From positions 62,001-126,000 of the forward strand of contig CALSUH010000014.1 of the NCBI GenBank assembly GCA_943789485.1: a DNA stretch of 64,000 bases, given 5' to 3'. Shown one piece after another: positions 50,917-60,329 of the stretch. The position numbers were made by a program, and so were the translations under genes. This DNA is from an uncultured Pseudomonadales bacterium (GTDB lineage Bacteria > Pseudomonadota > Gammaproteobacteria > Pseudomonadales > Pseudohongiellaceae). How positions within the stretch are numbered: the stretch's first letter is position 1; every line of letters starts with the position of its first letter. The notes under the pieces were generated by a model. It was not told the origin of the DNA. It worked only from the letters and a program-made list of their open reading frames with translations, and searched no databases.

Positions 50917-52148
50917 GAGGCTTTTTCCGCATTACTCAGTTCGATTAGCTGATCACCGTGGCTGGCAATTTTCTTGAGTAGTTTGTAGCTCAACTTGGCG
51001 CGCTGGGTGAGGCTATCGATCAACATGTATTCTTGATCGGTGTGAATGTTTGCTCCACACACTCCCAAGGTGTCTACATTAGGCAGTCCTGCGGCTGCTA
51101 GGTTGTTGCCATCGCAGCAGCCACCGGTATCACGAAACCGTACTGCAGTATTCAATGAGTCACCACATTCTCGAGTCCAGTCCATTAGTAACTGTGTGCC
51201 TGGGGAAATAGTTTTCGGTGGGCGTGTAAACCCCCCGCTTAAGGTGAACCGAACGTCATCCCTGGCATTCTGTGCCGCAACAATGGCACCCAGTTTATGT
51301 TGGATATCCCGTAGTTGTTGAGGTTCTGGGCATCGAACATTAAATTGACAGACCGCAAGATCAGGCACCACATTCACTGCTGTGCCGCCGGTAATACGCG
51401 CGACATTAACGGTAATATCTTGCTCTAGATTGCTAAGCGCAGCTATCTGGTTGATAAACTCACTTAGCGCGACAATTGCATTTCGGCCCTTATTAAATTC
51501 TCTGCCGGCGTGGGCAGACTTCCCGTGAGCTACCAAGGTGAAGTTGCCAGAGCCTTTGCGCGCCCCAGCTAATGTACCATCGGCCAAGGCGGGTTCGTAG
51601 ATCATACCGACGTGAGACTTAGTTGCAGCGTTCTCAAGCACGGATGAGGATCCCAGTGAGCCGGTTTCTTCATCAGAACTCAGTACAACCTTCCAGCCAA
51701 TCGCATCGTTGCCAGGGCTAGATTCGAAAGCCTCTAGCGCGGTTAACATGACCAAAATCCCGCCCTTCATATCAGCCACTCCAGGGCCCTTCAATAGGCG
51801 GTCGTCGATTTTCTCAGGGCTTTGGAAGCTGTGTTCCTTAGGAAAAACAGTGTCCATATGTCCGCATAGCAAGACCTGAAATGGGGCTGTTTTGCGTTTG
51901 CTAAAACTAATGATCTTGCCATAGTGTTGGTCAGCAGTAATGCCTAAGTGATCAGTTCGCTCAACGCTTAGGGAATCATCAATCTCGATCTTATCTGCCA
52001 GAGGCGAAAATAATGAATGCAGAGCGTTCTGAGTATCATGCAATCCTGATAAATTACCTGTTCCAGAATTTATTGCTGACAATTGCATCAATGTATCCAG
52101 CAAGGGTTCCTTGCGGGAATCAATCCATTCTAGGCGCTCAGTACTCAT
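50913..52148 (-). CDS. M20-family metallohydrolase in the AST operon
   Basis: Zinc hydrolase of the M20 (ArgE/DapE/CPG2) type. Metal and catalytic residues are in LLCGHMDTVFP (His, Asp), KGPGVADMKGGI (bridging Asp) and LSSDEETGSLGS (general base and metal Glu); a Glu (YEPA) and the His in NIHTDQEYM complete the site. The dimerisation domain lies at about 195-310. No signal peptide. It sits between astC and astA, with a three-base gap and a four-base overlap. The M14-type AstE (succinylglutamate desuccinylase) is not present in the operon, so this enzyme may do the final step, succinylglutamate to succinate and glutamate. That role is inference. Confidence 0.85.
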   Translation of the reverse strand: MSTERLEWIDSRKEPLLDTLMQLSAINSGTGNLSGLHDTQNALHSLFSPLADKIEIDDSLSVERTDHLGITADQHYGKIISFSKRKTAPFQVLLCGHMDTVFPKEHSFQSPEKIDDRLLKGPGVADMKGGILVMLTALEAFESSPGNDAIGWKVVLSSDEETGSLGSSSVLENAATKSHVGMIYEPALADGTLAGARKGSGNFTLVAHGKSAHAGREFNKGRNAIVALSEFINQIAALSNLEQDITVNVARITGGTAVNVVPDLAVCQFNVRCPEPQQLRDIQHKLGAIVAAQNARDDVRFTLSGGFTRPPKTISPGTQLLMDWTRECGDSLNTAVRFRDTGGCCDGNNLAAAGLPNVDTLGVCGANIHTDQEYMLIDSLTQRAKLSYKLLKKIASHGDQLIELSNAEKAS

Positions 52149-52151
52149 CTG

Positions 52152-53381
52152 TTATGTGACCTCAGTATTTTGTAGAACAGTTTCAATGAGAGTTAATGCT
52201 CGCTCAAGTTCTGCCTGACTAACATTCAAAGGAGGTAACAGGCGGATCATATTGTCACCGGATTTTCCTACCAACAGACCGTGTTCTCTTAATTCCAGCA
52301 ACAACTTTGTATTCTCTCCCACGCACTTCACGCCGAGCATAAGACCAAGACCATGAACGGAGGAAATTGATTGCGGATATTTTATGGTCAGAGCTTCCAG
52401 TTCCTTGACGAGAAAACTGGCCTTGCTGTTAACATCTTTGAGTAAGCTTGGTTCTAAAACGAGATCGAGCACGGCATCTGCTACCGCCATAGCTAGCGGA
52501 TTTCCACCGAAGGTGCTTCCATGACTGCCAAATTGCATGCTGGAAGAAACCGCTTCGTTTGCGAGGCAAGCGCCAACAGGAAACCCACCCCCTAGACCTT
52601 TGGCTATAGCCATAACATCAGGTTCTATTGCGTAATGCTCGTGGGCGAATAATGTGCCGCTTCGACCTACTCCACATTGCACTTCGTCGAACATCAGCAG
52701 TAAGTCATGTTCGTCACATAGTTCTCGCAATGATTTCAAAAATTCTTGGGAGGCAGGTCGTATACCGCCCTCACCTTGCACTGGCTCGATAATTATTCCA
52801 GCAGTACTTTCGCTGATGCAGTTTTTAACAGACGCAATATCTCCCCACTTTGCTTGATCGAATCCGTAGTCACCGTGAACAAAGTTTTTCATATGTGCTG
52901 GATTTCCGGCAGCGGCTAGTGATGCCATCGTGCGGCCATGGAAGCTAGCTTCAAAACCGATTATGCGATAGCGCTCCGGATGGTTATTGGCTGCCTGATA
53001 AGCACGTAGTGACTTTAGTCCCGCTTCCACGGCTTCGGTGCCGGAATTGGCGAAATAGACCCCGTCTGCGAAACTCGACTCGACAAGCCGTTGTGCTAAA
53101 CGCTCTGCCGCAGGAATTCTGAAGACATTAGAAGTATGCCAAAGTTTTGTCGCTTGCTCATTTAGGGCTTTCACCAGATGGGGATGCGCATGACCAAAAC
53201 TGGTAACTGCTATGCCGGACAGAAAATCCAAATAAGCCGTGCCATCTTCGCTAAATAATTCACTCCCGACGCCGTGCGTGAAAACAAGCTCTGTTGGTGG
53301 TTTGTAATTGGGCCATAGAGCGGCTCTAGGATTACTCTCTATTTCTGTGCTGGGGGCTGTGTATGTAGCTTGGGGGATCAT
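52152..53381 (-). CDS. astC: Succinylornithine / acetylornithine aminotransferase
   Basis: Third AST step: succinylornithine plus 2-oxoglutarate to succinylglutamate semialdehyde and glutamate; the same fold (ArgD) also works on acetylornithine. It is a class III PLP aminotransferase: GVGSELFSEDGTAYLDFLSGIAVTSFGHAHP, YFANSGTEAVEAGLKSLR, SFHGRTMASLAAAGNP, IIIEPVQGEGGIRPA, LMFDEVQCGVGRSG and the PLP lysine in DVMAIAKGLGGGFPVGA at about residue 250. It is the first gene of the operon, preceded by a good GGAGA ribosome site. The operon context favours astC over argD. Confidence 0.9.
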   Translation of the reverse strand: MIPQATYTAPSTEIESNPRAALWPNYKPPTELVFTHGVGSELFSEDGTAYLDFLSGIAVTSFGHAHPHLVKALNEQATKLWHTSNVFRIPAAERLAQRLVESSFADGVYFANSGTEAVEAGLKSLRAYQAANNHPERYRIIGFEASFHGRTMASLAAAGNPAHMKNFVHGDYGFDQAKWGDIASVKNCISESTAGIIIEPVQGEGGIRPASQEFLKSLRELCDEHDLLLMFDEVQCGVGRSGTLFAHEHYAIEPDVMAIAKGLGGGFPVGACLANEAVSSSMQFGSHGSTFGGNPLAMAVADAVLDLVLEPSLLKDVNSKASFLVKELEALTIKYPQSISSVHGLGLMLGVKCVGENTKLLLELREHGLLVGKSGDNMIRLLPPLNVSQAELERALTLIETVLQNTEVT

Positions 53382-53581
53382 GGCTGTCTCCGGCGAATAT
53401 AATTTAACGTTATGCTACCTAGTGTTCTTCCGAATGAGGTTTCTATGTTTTTAACTCTGATAAATATGATGTTTTTAAAAGATGGTTTTCCGCAGATAAT
53501 TCGGTATAAAATCAGAAAATAAGTGCGGTAAGGCGTAATTCATGCCGCAATACCACTAAAAACACATAGAAATCATTGCCT
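53382..53581. promoter_or_regulatory. Divergent control region, ast operon and Lrp-type regulator
   Basis: 200 bases between astC (left) and the regulator (right), AT-rich and free of ORFs. TATAAA at 53503-53508 is a possible -10 for the regulator. TGCGG (53523-53527) and CCGCA (53545-53549) form an inverted repeat close to its start, a candidate operator. Evidence is weak. Confidence 0.35.
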
Positions 53582-54067
53582 ATGGACGATTTTAAGCTCG
53601 ATAAGACAGATTTGAAAGTACTTCAAACCTTGCAGGATCAAGGCCGTATAACCAATCAGGATTTGGCGAATCTGATACACCTTTCCCCCAGTTCCTGCCT
53701 GCAACGGGTTCGGCGCTTGGAGAAAGCTGGTGTGATTGCGTGGTACGCAGCCAATCTGGAATTAGGCTTAATAGCCAGGCACATTATGTGTATTGCTACG
53801 GTGTCCTTGAGAAACCATACCCAGGAAGAATTTGAACAATACGAAGAATTGATCGCGAAAATTCCGGAAGTGGTGGAATGTTTTACTGTAAGCGGTGAGT
53901 CGGATTTTTTCGTACGTGTGATTTGCCCCGATATGAAACGTTATCTGGAAATTAACGGCGAGCTGCTAAGCGCTAACTCTTCCCGAGTCAATATTAATAC
54001 TTTTGTGGTAATGAAAGAAAATAAGCGCTTTCGTGGCGTGAATCTTAAAACCTTAGTCGAAGGCTAG
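53582..54067 (+). CDS. Lrp/AsnC-family transcriptional regulator
   Basis: Likely controls the divergent ast operon in response to an amino acid, probably arginine or a catabolite. ATG 53582 is chosen over TTG 53576; neither has a good ribosome site. Residues 5-60 form the winged HTH (DKTDLKVLQTLQDQGRITNQDLANLIHLSPSSCLQRVRRLEKAGVI), and 70-155 the RAM ligand-binding domain (VVECFTVSGESDFFVRVICPD). The length (161) is standard. ArgR is the usual AST regulator in some enterics; here an Lrp-type protein stands in that place. Confidence 0.9.
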   Translation: MDDFKLDKTDLKVLQTLQDQGRITNQDLANLIHLSPSSCLQRVRRLEKAGVIAWYAANLELGLIARHIMCIATVSLRNHTQEEFEQYEELIAKIPEVVECFTVSGESDFFVRVICPDMKRYLEINGELLSANSSRVNINTFVVMKENKRFRGVNLKTLVEG

Positions 54068-54248
54068 ACAACCCTTCTACAATTTGGAAAAGGCACACAG
54101 GGTTTTCCTGGGGTTGATAGTAGGCAAGTATAAATCCGGACTATTAAGCGGCTTCTAAACCCTTTTATACCTTGCTAAGGCATCGAATAATTTAATGCTC
54201 GTTGAACAACAATGCGGAAAATAGTTACGCTAGTTCAAAGCACCAAAT

Positions 54249-57200
54249 CTACTGTATTTTTACTCGCACCGCGTCTAAAGGTTCTGTCCACCAACCGGTT
54301 TCAAAGTCATTGCTGTGTGGCCAAATTTCGTCAAGCGTGTCTGCATTGAAAACTTTGCCATTCTGAACTATTTTATCAATGGATTCAGTTCGTCTAATGT
54401 CTTCAAGAGGGTTCTCATTGAGTATGACTAAGTCAGCCAACTTGCCCACCTCAAGTGAGCCCAAATCATCCGGTGCGCCTAGTATATGAGCCCCATCAAT
54501 AGTTGCTGCTCTGAGAATTTCAATCGGACTCATTCCGCCCATAGCATAAGCCCACATCTCCCAATGGTAGCCTAGCCCTTGTAGTTCGCCATGACCCCCT
54601 ACACCAAGCAAGCCACCAGCACGTTGAATTTTTGCAGCCGCTTCTGCACCTTTGTCAATTGTAAATTCATTATCTCTAATCCAGCCAGGACGTCTTTGAG
54701 TTAATTCATCTAGTCTGTTGCTGGGATAAAAACGTCGAAGTTTTGGATTGTCATGAATTTCTTCGCGAGTAAAAAAATATTCCGTCATAGATGTCGTATT
54801 GTATTGGACGATCAGAGTAGGGGTGTATGCAGTTTTAGTTTGCGCAAAAAGTTGAACAACGTCATCAAATAGCGGCACATCGGGAAGGCTGTGTTCATTT
54901 CCATGCATGCCATCAATGGCATGTGTTAAGTCAAGTTTTTGATCACCACCACCTTCGGTGGTTGGGAGTAAGCCCAGATCTTGAGAAGCCTTCACCATCC
55001 ATTGGCGCTGTTCGCGATTGCCTACCATGTAGGACTTAATGTTATTGGTGTTGTAGTGGTCTCGATAGCGGCGCAGATAGCTGTGCACTGCATCGTAGCT
55101 TTGAAAATCATTTAGGCCAAAAATGCCCGGCCCTGTCATGAAAGGTCGCTGACCGATAGTTACGCCAGTTTCCTGCAAGTCTCTATAGGCAAAATAGTCA
55201 TGGTAAGCGGTTTGCACGTCCAGTCCGCTGGTAACGCCATAGGCTAGGTTTATCGCGACAGTCCAGTTGCTAGGCTCCAGTACATCACTTGTTCTAAATT
55301 CCCAGTGCGCGTGGGTGTCTATAAAACCAGGAATAATCCATTTGCCTGTTACATCGATTACATGAACGTCTTGGGGCAAGGTGAGCGAGCCTCGAGGACC
55401 GATCGCATTGATGCGATTATTTTTAATGAGGATGTCAGTATTTTCTGAAACTTGTCCCATTTCCTCTAGGGAGTTTCCCGCCATAGTAATAACGTTAGCT
55501 CCACTTAGTAATAAGTTCCCCTGGGGGGTTTCTCTGTCAACGGTGACTTTGAATGGCGTTAGAACTACGGCTTCATTTTCATCAAGTGGAGCAAAGGGTT
55601 CTGCGGCGTCCTCTTCAGGCACGGCAGTCTCTTCTGTGGAATTAGAATCATCAATAGCATCTCTGAATACAATACTTGCCAATGGCCGCTCGTAAAATGA
55701 AGAGCCTATCGCCCAGTTGACGCTGCTGCTGTCATCAGACCAGCCTATAAAATCGGCGCCGATATCAGTTAATCGTTTTGCGGGGAGACTAGGCTTTCTC
55801 ACATCCACTTTTGGAACCGCCGCGCCAATCTTAGGAAGGCTGACTACCCATACTTGTTTGATTACATGGGCCAACACATATTGTCCATCGGGTGAAATTC
55901 GCAAATCTTCGGCACCGGGAGCTTCATCAGTAAAGTTTGTCCCAAGCGGAGCTGTGAGTTGAATATGATCCCTTCGGTCACCACCGTTTAAATTGATCGA
56001 AAAGAGCGTGCCTTCCTCAGCCATATAGAGCCTGTCAGACTCTGGGCCAAAATGAGGCTTTCGCGCATTACCGGCTGGCATGATTATTCGCTCATTACCG
56101 CCATCTTCATCTAGAGATATAAGTTCCAGTGGAACTCCGATACCAGTGAATTCACTAAAGTCTTGGTGACGCATCCATTCATTGCCTTTTAGGCCCCAAA
56201 GACGTTCGCCATCTGGTTGCCATACGATGTCTGTATAGAATGCGGCATTTTCTGTTAGCTGCTGGGCTTGACCTCGGCCATTGGAGCGGATTTTCCAAAT
56301 ATGACCGCCGTCATTAGCTGTCCAATTTACAAAAGCTATCCATCTGCCATCTGGCGAGTAAACAGGTTGAAACGCCCACATGTCCTCGGGAGTAATAGCA
56401 ACCGGTTGTGGGTCTGATTTTTCTAGGGTGTAGAGCCTAGTAAGCACACTTGCCACGAGTCTCTCATTGTTTGGCGATAAATCAGGACTTTGCGCTAAGG
56501 TTGCCGTTAGAGGTCCGGTTGGAACGCGCCAGGTTTTTGTAAGATCAGGGCCAATATTTAGAGAAATATCGGCGGTAAATGGAATTTCAGTTCTTGCGCC
56601 GCTGGCAATATCTATACGCTGAAATTGGCCGCCTGTGGAGAGGATTACGAATTCACTATCTGCGGTAATTGCATAATCCGGCAACATGCCCCTGCTTGAA
56701 GGTCTGAAATTTTCTTGAGCATCGCGCTGAATCGGGTAGCTAAGCCAGCGATCTTCACCGCTTTCTAAATCTCTGACTCGCAGTCCTGTTTGAGTTTGAT
56801 AGCGAGTGCCATAGATAAGAAGCTTGCCATCGGGACTAATTTTGGGCCTCACCGCTCCGCCTTCGCCGCGGGTGACTTGTAAACGAGAACCGTCATTCAA
56901 ATTTAATCTGACTATTTGTGTTACAGGAAAGTCCTCTGTGGGAGCGTCCGGTGACCCCAGTTTTTCGGCAAAGTACACAGTGTTTCCGTCAGGGGAAAAT
57001 GCGGCGCCGACACCGGGTGGGTTTGAATTGTCGTCATCTGCTTGCGAAACAGTTGTACCACTGCCTCCGTCCACGTGGTATTGCTTTAATTCAATCTCTT
57101 TGCCTCGCTCGGTGACCATGACGTAGTTGCTATCAGTCGTCCAGGCTGGGCTTAGGATGCGGGTGTAAGTCTCATCGCTTAACCGAATAGGATTGCTGCC

Positions 57201-57557
57201 GTCGACATCTGCAATCCACAGATTATTCTTACCATTGCGATCGCTGATAAACGCTACTTTTTCCCCCGATGGTGATATCACAGGCTGACTGTCAAATGCC
57301 ATTCCAGAAGTAATGCGTTCAGCACGGCCGCCTGAAAGTGGCAACGAATAAATATCTCCCAGTAAATCGAAAATGAAATACTCATTTGAAGGATGCAAGG
57401 AAACAGAAACCCAAGAACCCTCATCAACAGTAAACTCAAGCAAATTTGAGGTCTCGACCAATGGTAGGTGTTCAGCTGCAGTTGAATAAGTAGTTAAAGC
57501 TAGAGAAAGAGTGGTAAGAAGGGGAATCGATGCACGAAAGATGGATGTATTGGTCAT
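54249..57557 (-). CDS. TolB-type beta-propeller / amidohydrolase fusion
   Basis: Large exported protein (1102 residues). The signal peptide ends TYSTAA. Residues about 30-620 are TolB/WD40-like repeats: ISPSGEKVAFISDRNGKNNLWIADVDGSNP, SPDGNTVYFAEKLG, SPDGRWIAFVNWT and others. Residues about 680-1100 are a metal amidohydrolase: WIIPGFIDTHAHWEF has the HxH, with GNEHSLPDVPLF, GVGGHGELQGLGYHWEMW and a C-terminal KLADLVILNENPLEDIRRTESI. It probably hydrolyses a peptide-like or amide substrate in the periplasm, with the propeller gating access as in prolyl oligopeptidases. The exact substrate is unknown. It is monocistronic. Confidence 0.85.
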   Translation of the reverse strand: MTNTSIFRASIPLLTTLSLALTTYSTAAEHLPLVETSNLLEFTVDEGSWVSVSLHPSNEYFIFDLLGDIYSLPLSGGRAERITSGMAFDSQPVISPSGEKVAFISDRNGKNNLWIADVDGSNPIRLSDETYTRILSPAWTTDSNYVMVTERGKEIELKQYHVDGGSGTTVSQADDDNSNPPGVGAAFSPDGNTVYFAEKLGSPDAPTEDFPVTQIVRLNLNDGSRLQVTRGEGGAVRPKISPDGKLLIYGTRYQTQTGLRVRDLESGEDRWLSYPIQRDAQENFRPSSRGMLPDYAITADSEFVILSTGGQFQRIDIASGARTEIPFTADISLNIGPDLTKTWRVPTGPLTATLAQSPDLSPNNERLVASVLTRLYTLEKSDPQPVAITPEDMWAFQPVYSPDGRWIAFVNWTANDGGHIWKIRSNGRGQAQQLTENAAFYTDIVWQPDGERLWGLKGNEWMRHQDFSEFTGIGVPLELISLDEDGGNERIIMPAGNARKPHFGPESDRLYMAEEGTLFSINLNGGDRRDHIQLTAPLGTNFTDEAPGAEDLRISPDGQYVLAHVIKQVWVVSLPKIGAAVPKVDVRKPSLPAKRLTDIGADFIGWSDDSSSVNWAIGSSFYERPLASIVFRDAIDDSNSTEETAVPEEDAAEPFAPLDENEAVVLTPFKVTVDRETPQGNLLLSGANVITMAGNSLEEMGQVSENTDILIKNNRINAIGPRGSLTLPQDVHVIDVTGKWIIPGFIDTHAHWEFRTSDVLEPSNWTVAINLAYGVTSGLDVQTAYHDYFAYRDLQETGVTIGQRPFMTGPGIFGLNDFQSYDAVHSYLRRYRDHYNTNNIKSYMVGNREQRQWMVKASQDLGLLPTTEGGGDQKLDLTHAIDGMHGNEHSLPDVPLFDDVVQLFAQTKTAYTPTLIVQYNTTSMTEYFFTREEIHDNPKLRRFYPSNRLDELTQRRPGWIRDNEFTIDKGAEAAAKIQRAGGLLGVGGHGELQGLGYHWEMWAYAMGGMSPIEILRAATIDGAHILGAPDDLGSLEVGKLADLVILNENPLEDIRRTESIDKIVQNGKVFNADTLDEIWPHSNDFETGWWTEPLDAVRVKIQ

Positions 57558-57861
57558 GGCTGATTAACTGCCTTTCAAAGTTGTAGGGTCAAATTTGCTT
57601 GCCGCTTTAGAATTCACTTTCTGCCGTTAAGCTGATTCTCTATTTTTTGGAGCAATCACACCACTGATTTTTTAGTGGAATTTCCACACTGTTATGGACA
57701 ACTTCGAGAATTCTCATGAATATCTTGGCTTAGGTAAGTGCATTTCCGATGCGAATGGAATGTAGAATGGGTAGTGACTGTGGCGAATTGGTAGTTTAGC
57801 CTGTATAAGGTCAGAATAACTTGAACCTATTCCATTTTCCAAGCTAGCCTGACTGAAACTC
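57558..57861. other. Divergent intergenic region
   Basis: 304 bases with no ORF or RNA. GTGGAATTTCCAC at 57675-57687 is a near-perfect palindrome, overlapping CCACT/AGTGG pairing at 57661-57678; it could be an operator. No strong promoter is recognisable. Confidence 0.35.
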
Positions 57862-59214
57862 ATGGATACCCAACAATCCAATAACAAGCCAGTTCTGACG
57901 CCAACCGCGATTCTCAGATTTGTTCTCCCTTCAATACTCAGCTTGATTCTGTTTCTCGTGCCTTTTTCTATCGATGGAAACAACACAATATTAGTTGCTG
58001 TGTTGGCGCAATTTCTCAATGAGCAGCTGGCCCCATTCCTTCCTGTGCTGATAGTACTGATTGCTACCAGTTCGGCAACGCTAGCAATTATCTGCACTTT
58101 GCGACGTACCGATACGGGACTTTTAGGCGAGCTATTCGCAGTCAGCTGGCCGTGGCTATGCTTGCGCCTTGTTGGAGCAGTAATTGCCATACTGGTATTC
58201 TTTGAAGTCGGTCCGGAAGCAGTCTGGGGCGCGAGTACGGGCCAGACCATGGTTGGGCAATTGGTGCCAACTGTGATGACACTATTTCTAGCGGTGATTT
58301 TCCTCCTGCCCCTGATGACAGAGTACGGCATCATGGAATTTGCTGGCGTACTTTTGTCGCGCTTCTTTCGCTTACTGTTCCGTTTGCCGGGACGGGGTGC
58401 CATTGATGCGATGGCTTCATGGCTTGGGGCAGCACCCTTGGGTGCGCTGGTCACTACACAGCAGTATGAGCGTGGCCACTACAATCAACGCGAGGCGCTT
58501 AGCATCATCTCGTGCTTCTCACTGGCCTCGGTTGCCTTTTGCCTGCTAATCGCCAGCATTCTTGACATAACCCATATCTTCCTGCAGTTCTATGGGGCCG
58601 TAGTCGTTGTCTCTATCGTTCTCGCCATTATAGTTTGCAGAATTCCACCTCTAAGTAGGATACCTGCCACCTACAATTGCGATGCGCAAACTAGCGAGCT
58701 TGTGCCCGCGGGTCACTCGGTATGGAATTGGGCTTTGCAGCAGGCGGTGCGCAAGGCAATAGAGGCAGATCCCTGGCCAACTCAACTGCGTCGCAGTGGA
58801 ATAAAGTTGCTAGATCTATGGTTTGGTCTTATTCCAACAGTAATCGCCATTGGCACTGTTTCTCTACTAGTGGCGGAATACACCCCACTGTTTAACTGGA
58901 TAGCTTATCCCTTCAGCCTTTATCTTGAACTGCTACGTGTACCGGAAGCCTTCTCTGCCGCTCCGTCCATGGTTGTGGGATTTGCTGACATGATTCTCCC
59001 GGCTGTATTAGGCAGCGACATTGATTCTGAATTTACGCGCTTTATTATTGCCGGCATTTCGGTCACGCAGGTCATTTACATGTCAGAAATCGGCACGCTC
59101 ATTCTGAGATCAAAAATCAACACGACCATCTGGCATCTCGCCGGTATATTTCTGGTGCGCACTGTCCTTGCCATTCCCTTGTTTGTCCTGATGGGACACC
59201 TTTTGCTGGATTGA
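57862..59214 (+). CDS. YjiH-type (nucleoside-recognition/Gate) membrane protein
   Basis: Integral membrane protein with about ten hydrophobic segments. The Gate/nucleoside-recognition-like core appears as LPLMTEYGIMEFAGVLLSRFFRLLFRLPGRGAIDAMASWLGAAPLGALVTTQQYERGHYNQREALSI, with the second half having VVGFADMILPAVLGSDIDSEFTRFIIAGISVTQVIYMSEIGTLIL. The length (450) fits the YjiH family, whose members are probably transporters of unknown substrate. The stop is three bases before the HisC-like start, so they form an operon; transport of histidinol phosphate, histidine or another amino acid would be a reasonable guess. Confidence 0.8.
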   Translation: MDTQQSNNKPVLTPTAILRFVLPSILSLILFLVPFSIDGNNTILVAVLAQFLNEQLAPFLPVLIVLIATSSATLAIICTLRRTDTGLLGELFAVSWPWLCLRLVGAVIAILVFFEVGPEAVWGASTGQTMVGQLVPTVMTLFLAVIFLLPLMTEYGIMEFAGVLLSRFFRLLFRLPGRGAIDAMASWLGAAPLGALVTTQQYERGHYNQREALSIISCFSLASVAFCLLIASILDITHIFLQFYGAVVVVSIVLAIIVCRIPPLSRIPATYNCDAQTSELVPAGHSVWNWALQQAVRKAIEADPWPTQLRRSGIKLLDLWFGLIPTVIAIGTVSLLVAEYTPLFNWIAYPFSLYLELLRVPEAFSAAPSMVVGFADMILPAVLGSDIDSEFTRFIIAGISVTQVIYMSEIGTLILRSKINTTIWHLAGIFLVRTVLAIPLFVLMGHLLLD

Positions 59215-59217
59215 AGT

Positions 59218-60273
59218 ATGAAGAAGATCAACCTTTCGAACCCTCATATAGAAGCATTAGAACCTTATATGTCGGCACGCCGCATTGGTGGCAAGGGTGA
59301 GGTCTGGCTGAATGCAAATGAGCTGCCTTTTCCCCGCCAGCCCATGTCATTAGATGTATCCGATTATCATCGCTACCCCGATGAGGGGCCTGACCTAGTG
59401 CAGGCAGCTTACGCTGCGTATGCCGGCTTGCAGCCGAATCAGGTGCTAGCACTGCGCGGCGCAGACGAGGCCATAGACCTTTTGTTGCGCGCCTACTGCC
59501 AGTCTGGAACTGACGGCATAATCATCAGCAGCCCGACCTATGGTATGTATCAGGTATGTGCCAACATCCAAAACGCCGCTGTGATTGATGTACCGTTGAC
59601 GGAAGATTATCAACTCGATGTGCCCGCCATTCTCGCTCAGGAGGGTATAAAGTTGGTGTTCATCTGCAACCCTAACAACCCCACTGGAAACAGTTTTAAT
59701 CGCGAAGACATTCTTACTATTCTGCGATTTTTCGAGGGACGGGCGCTGGTAGTCATTGACGAAGCCTATATTGAATTTTGTCCCTTAGAGAGTCTGGTGT
59801 CCGAAATGGCGAATTTCGAAAACCTGGTGCTTGTACGAACAATGTCAAAGGCATTCGGTCTGGCTGGCGTTCATGTCGGTTACTTGCTGGCCAACGAGAC
59901 AGTTATGGCAATCATGCGCAAAGTGTCAGCACCCTATCCTTTGGCTGATCCTTGTGCGCAAATTGCACTGCAATCCTTAAATGAAAACGCCACACAGTTG
60001 ATGAATAAGCAAGTGAATCAGATTAGCCAGATTCGAGATTCCTTCTGCGAAGCGCTGGCTGACATGCAAGGCGTCACCAACGTGGTGCCCAGCGTAACCA
60101 ATTTTGTGTTGGTATTTTTCACAGATAATGAAGCGACCTGGGAAGCGCTCATCGAAGCCGGTGTGGTGGCCCGCCGAATTCCTCACTCCCGGCTATCAGA
60201 AGCTATCCGCTTCACAATCGGAACGATCGAAGAAATGGCAATGGTGATTCAGGTGCTCAAACGCTTGTCTTAA
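59218..60273 (+). CDS. hisC: Histidinol-phosphate aminotransferase-like protein
   Basis: Class I/II PLP aminotransferase closest in pattern to HisC: GGKGEVWLNANELPF, DYHRYPDEGPDLVQAAYAAYAGL, RGADEAIDLLLRAYCQ, SPTYGMYQVCANI, FICNPNNPTGNS, VVIDEAYIEF and the PLP lysine in VRTMSKAFGLAGVHVGYLL. Length 351 matches. It uses ATG 59218, three bases after the YjiH stop, without a long leader. It lies outside a his operon, so it may act on another amino acid (aromatic amino acids are a known side activity). The symbol is tentative for that reason. Confidence 0.85.
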   Translation: MKKINLSNPHIEALEPYMSARRIGGKGEVWLNANELPFPRQPMSLDVSDYHRYPDEGPDLVQAAYAAYAGLQPNQVLALRGADEAIDLLLRAYCQSGTDGIIISSPTYGMYQVCANIQNAAVIDVPLTEDYQLDVPAILAQEGIKLVFICNPNNPTGNSFNREDILTILRFFEGRALVVIDEAYIEFCPLESLVSEMANFENLVLVRTMSKAFGLAGVHVGYLLANETVMAIMRKVSAPYPLADPCAQIALQSLNENATQLMNKQVNQISQIRDSFCEALADMQGVTNVVPSVTNFVLVFFTDNEATWEALIEAGVVARRIPHSRLSEAIRFTIGTIEEMAMVIQVLKRLS

Positions 60274-60329
60274 AAACGCTGCGGATAGAAACCGAATGAA
60301 GCTGCTGATTATTCAGCGTTCTGTGAAGG

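Noticed and set aside
57714..58454. 246-residue minus-strand ORF
   Set aside because: Very basic, Ser/Thr/Arg-rich translation opposite a membrane-protein gene; a typical antisense shadow of the YjiH-type frame.
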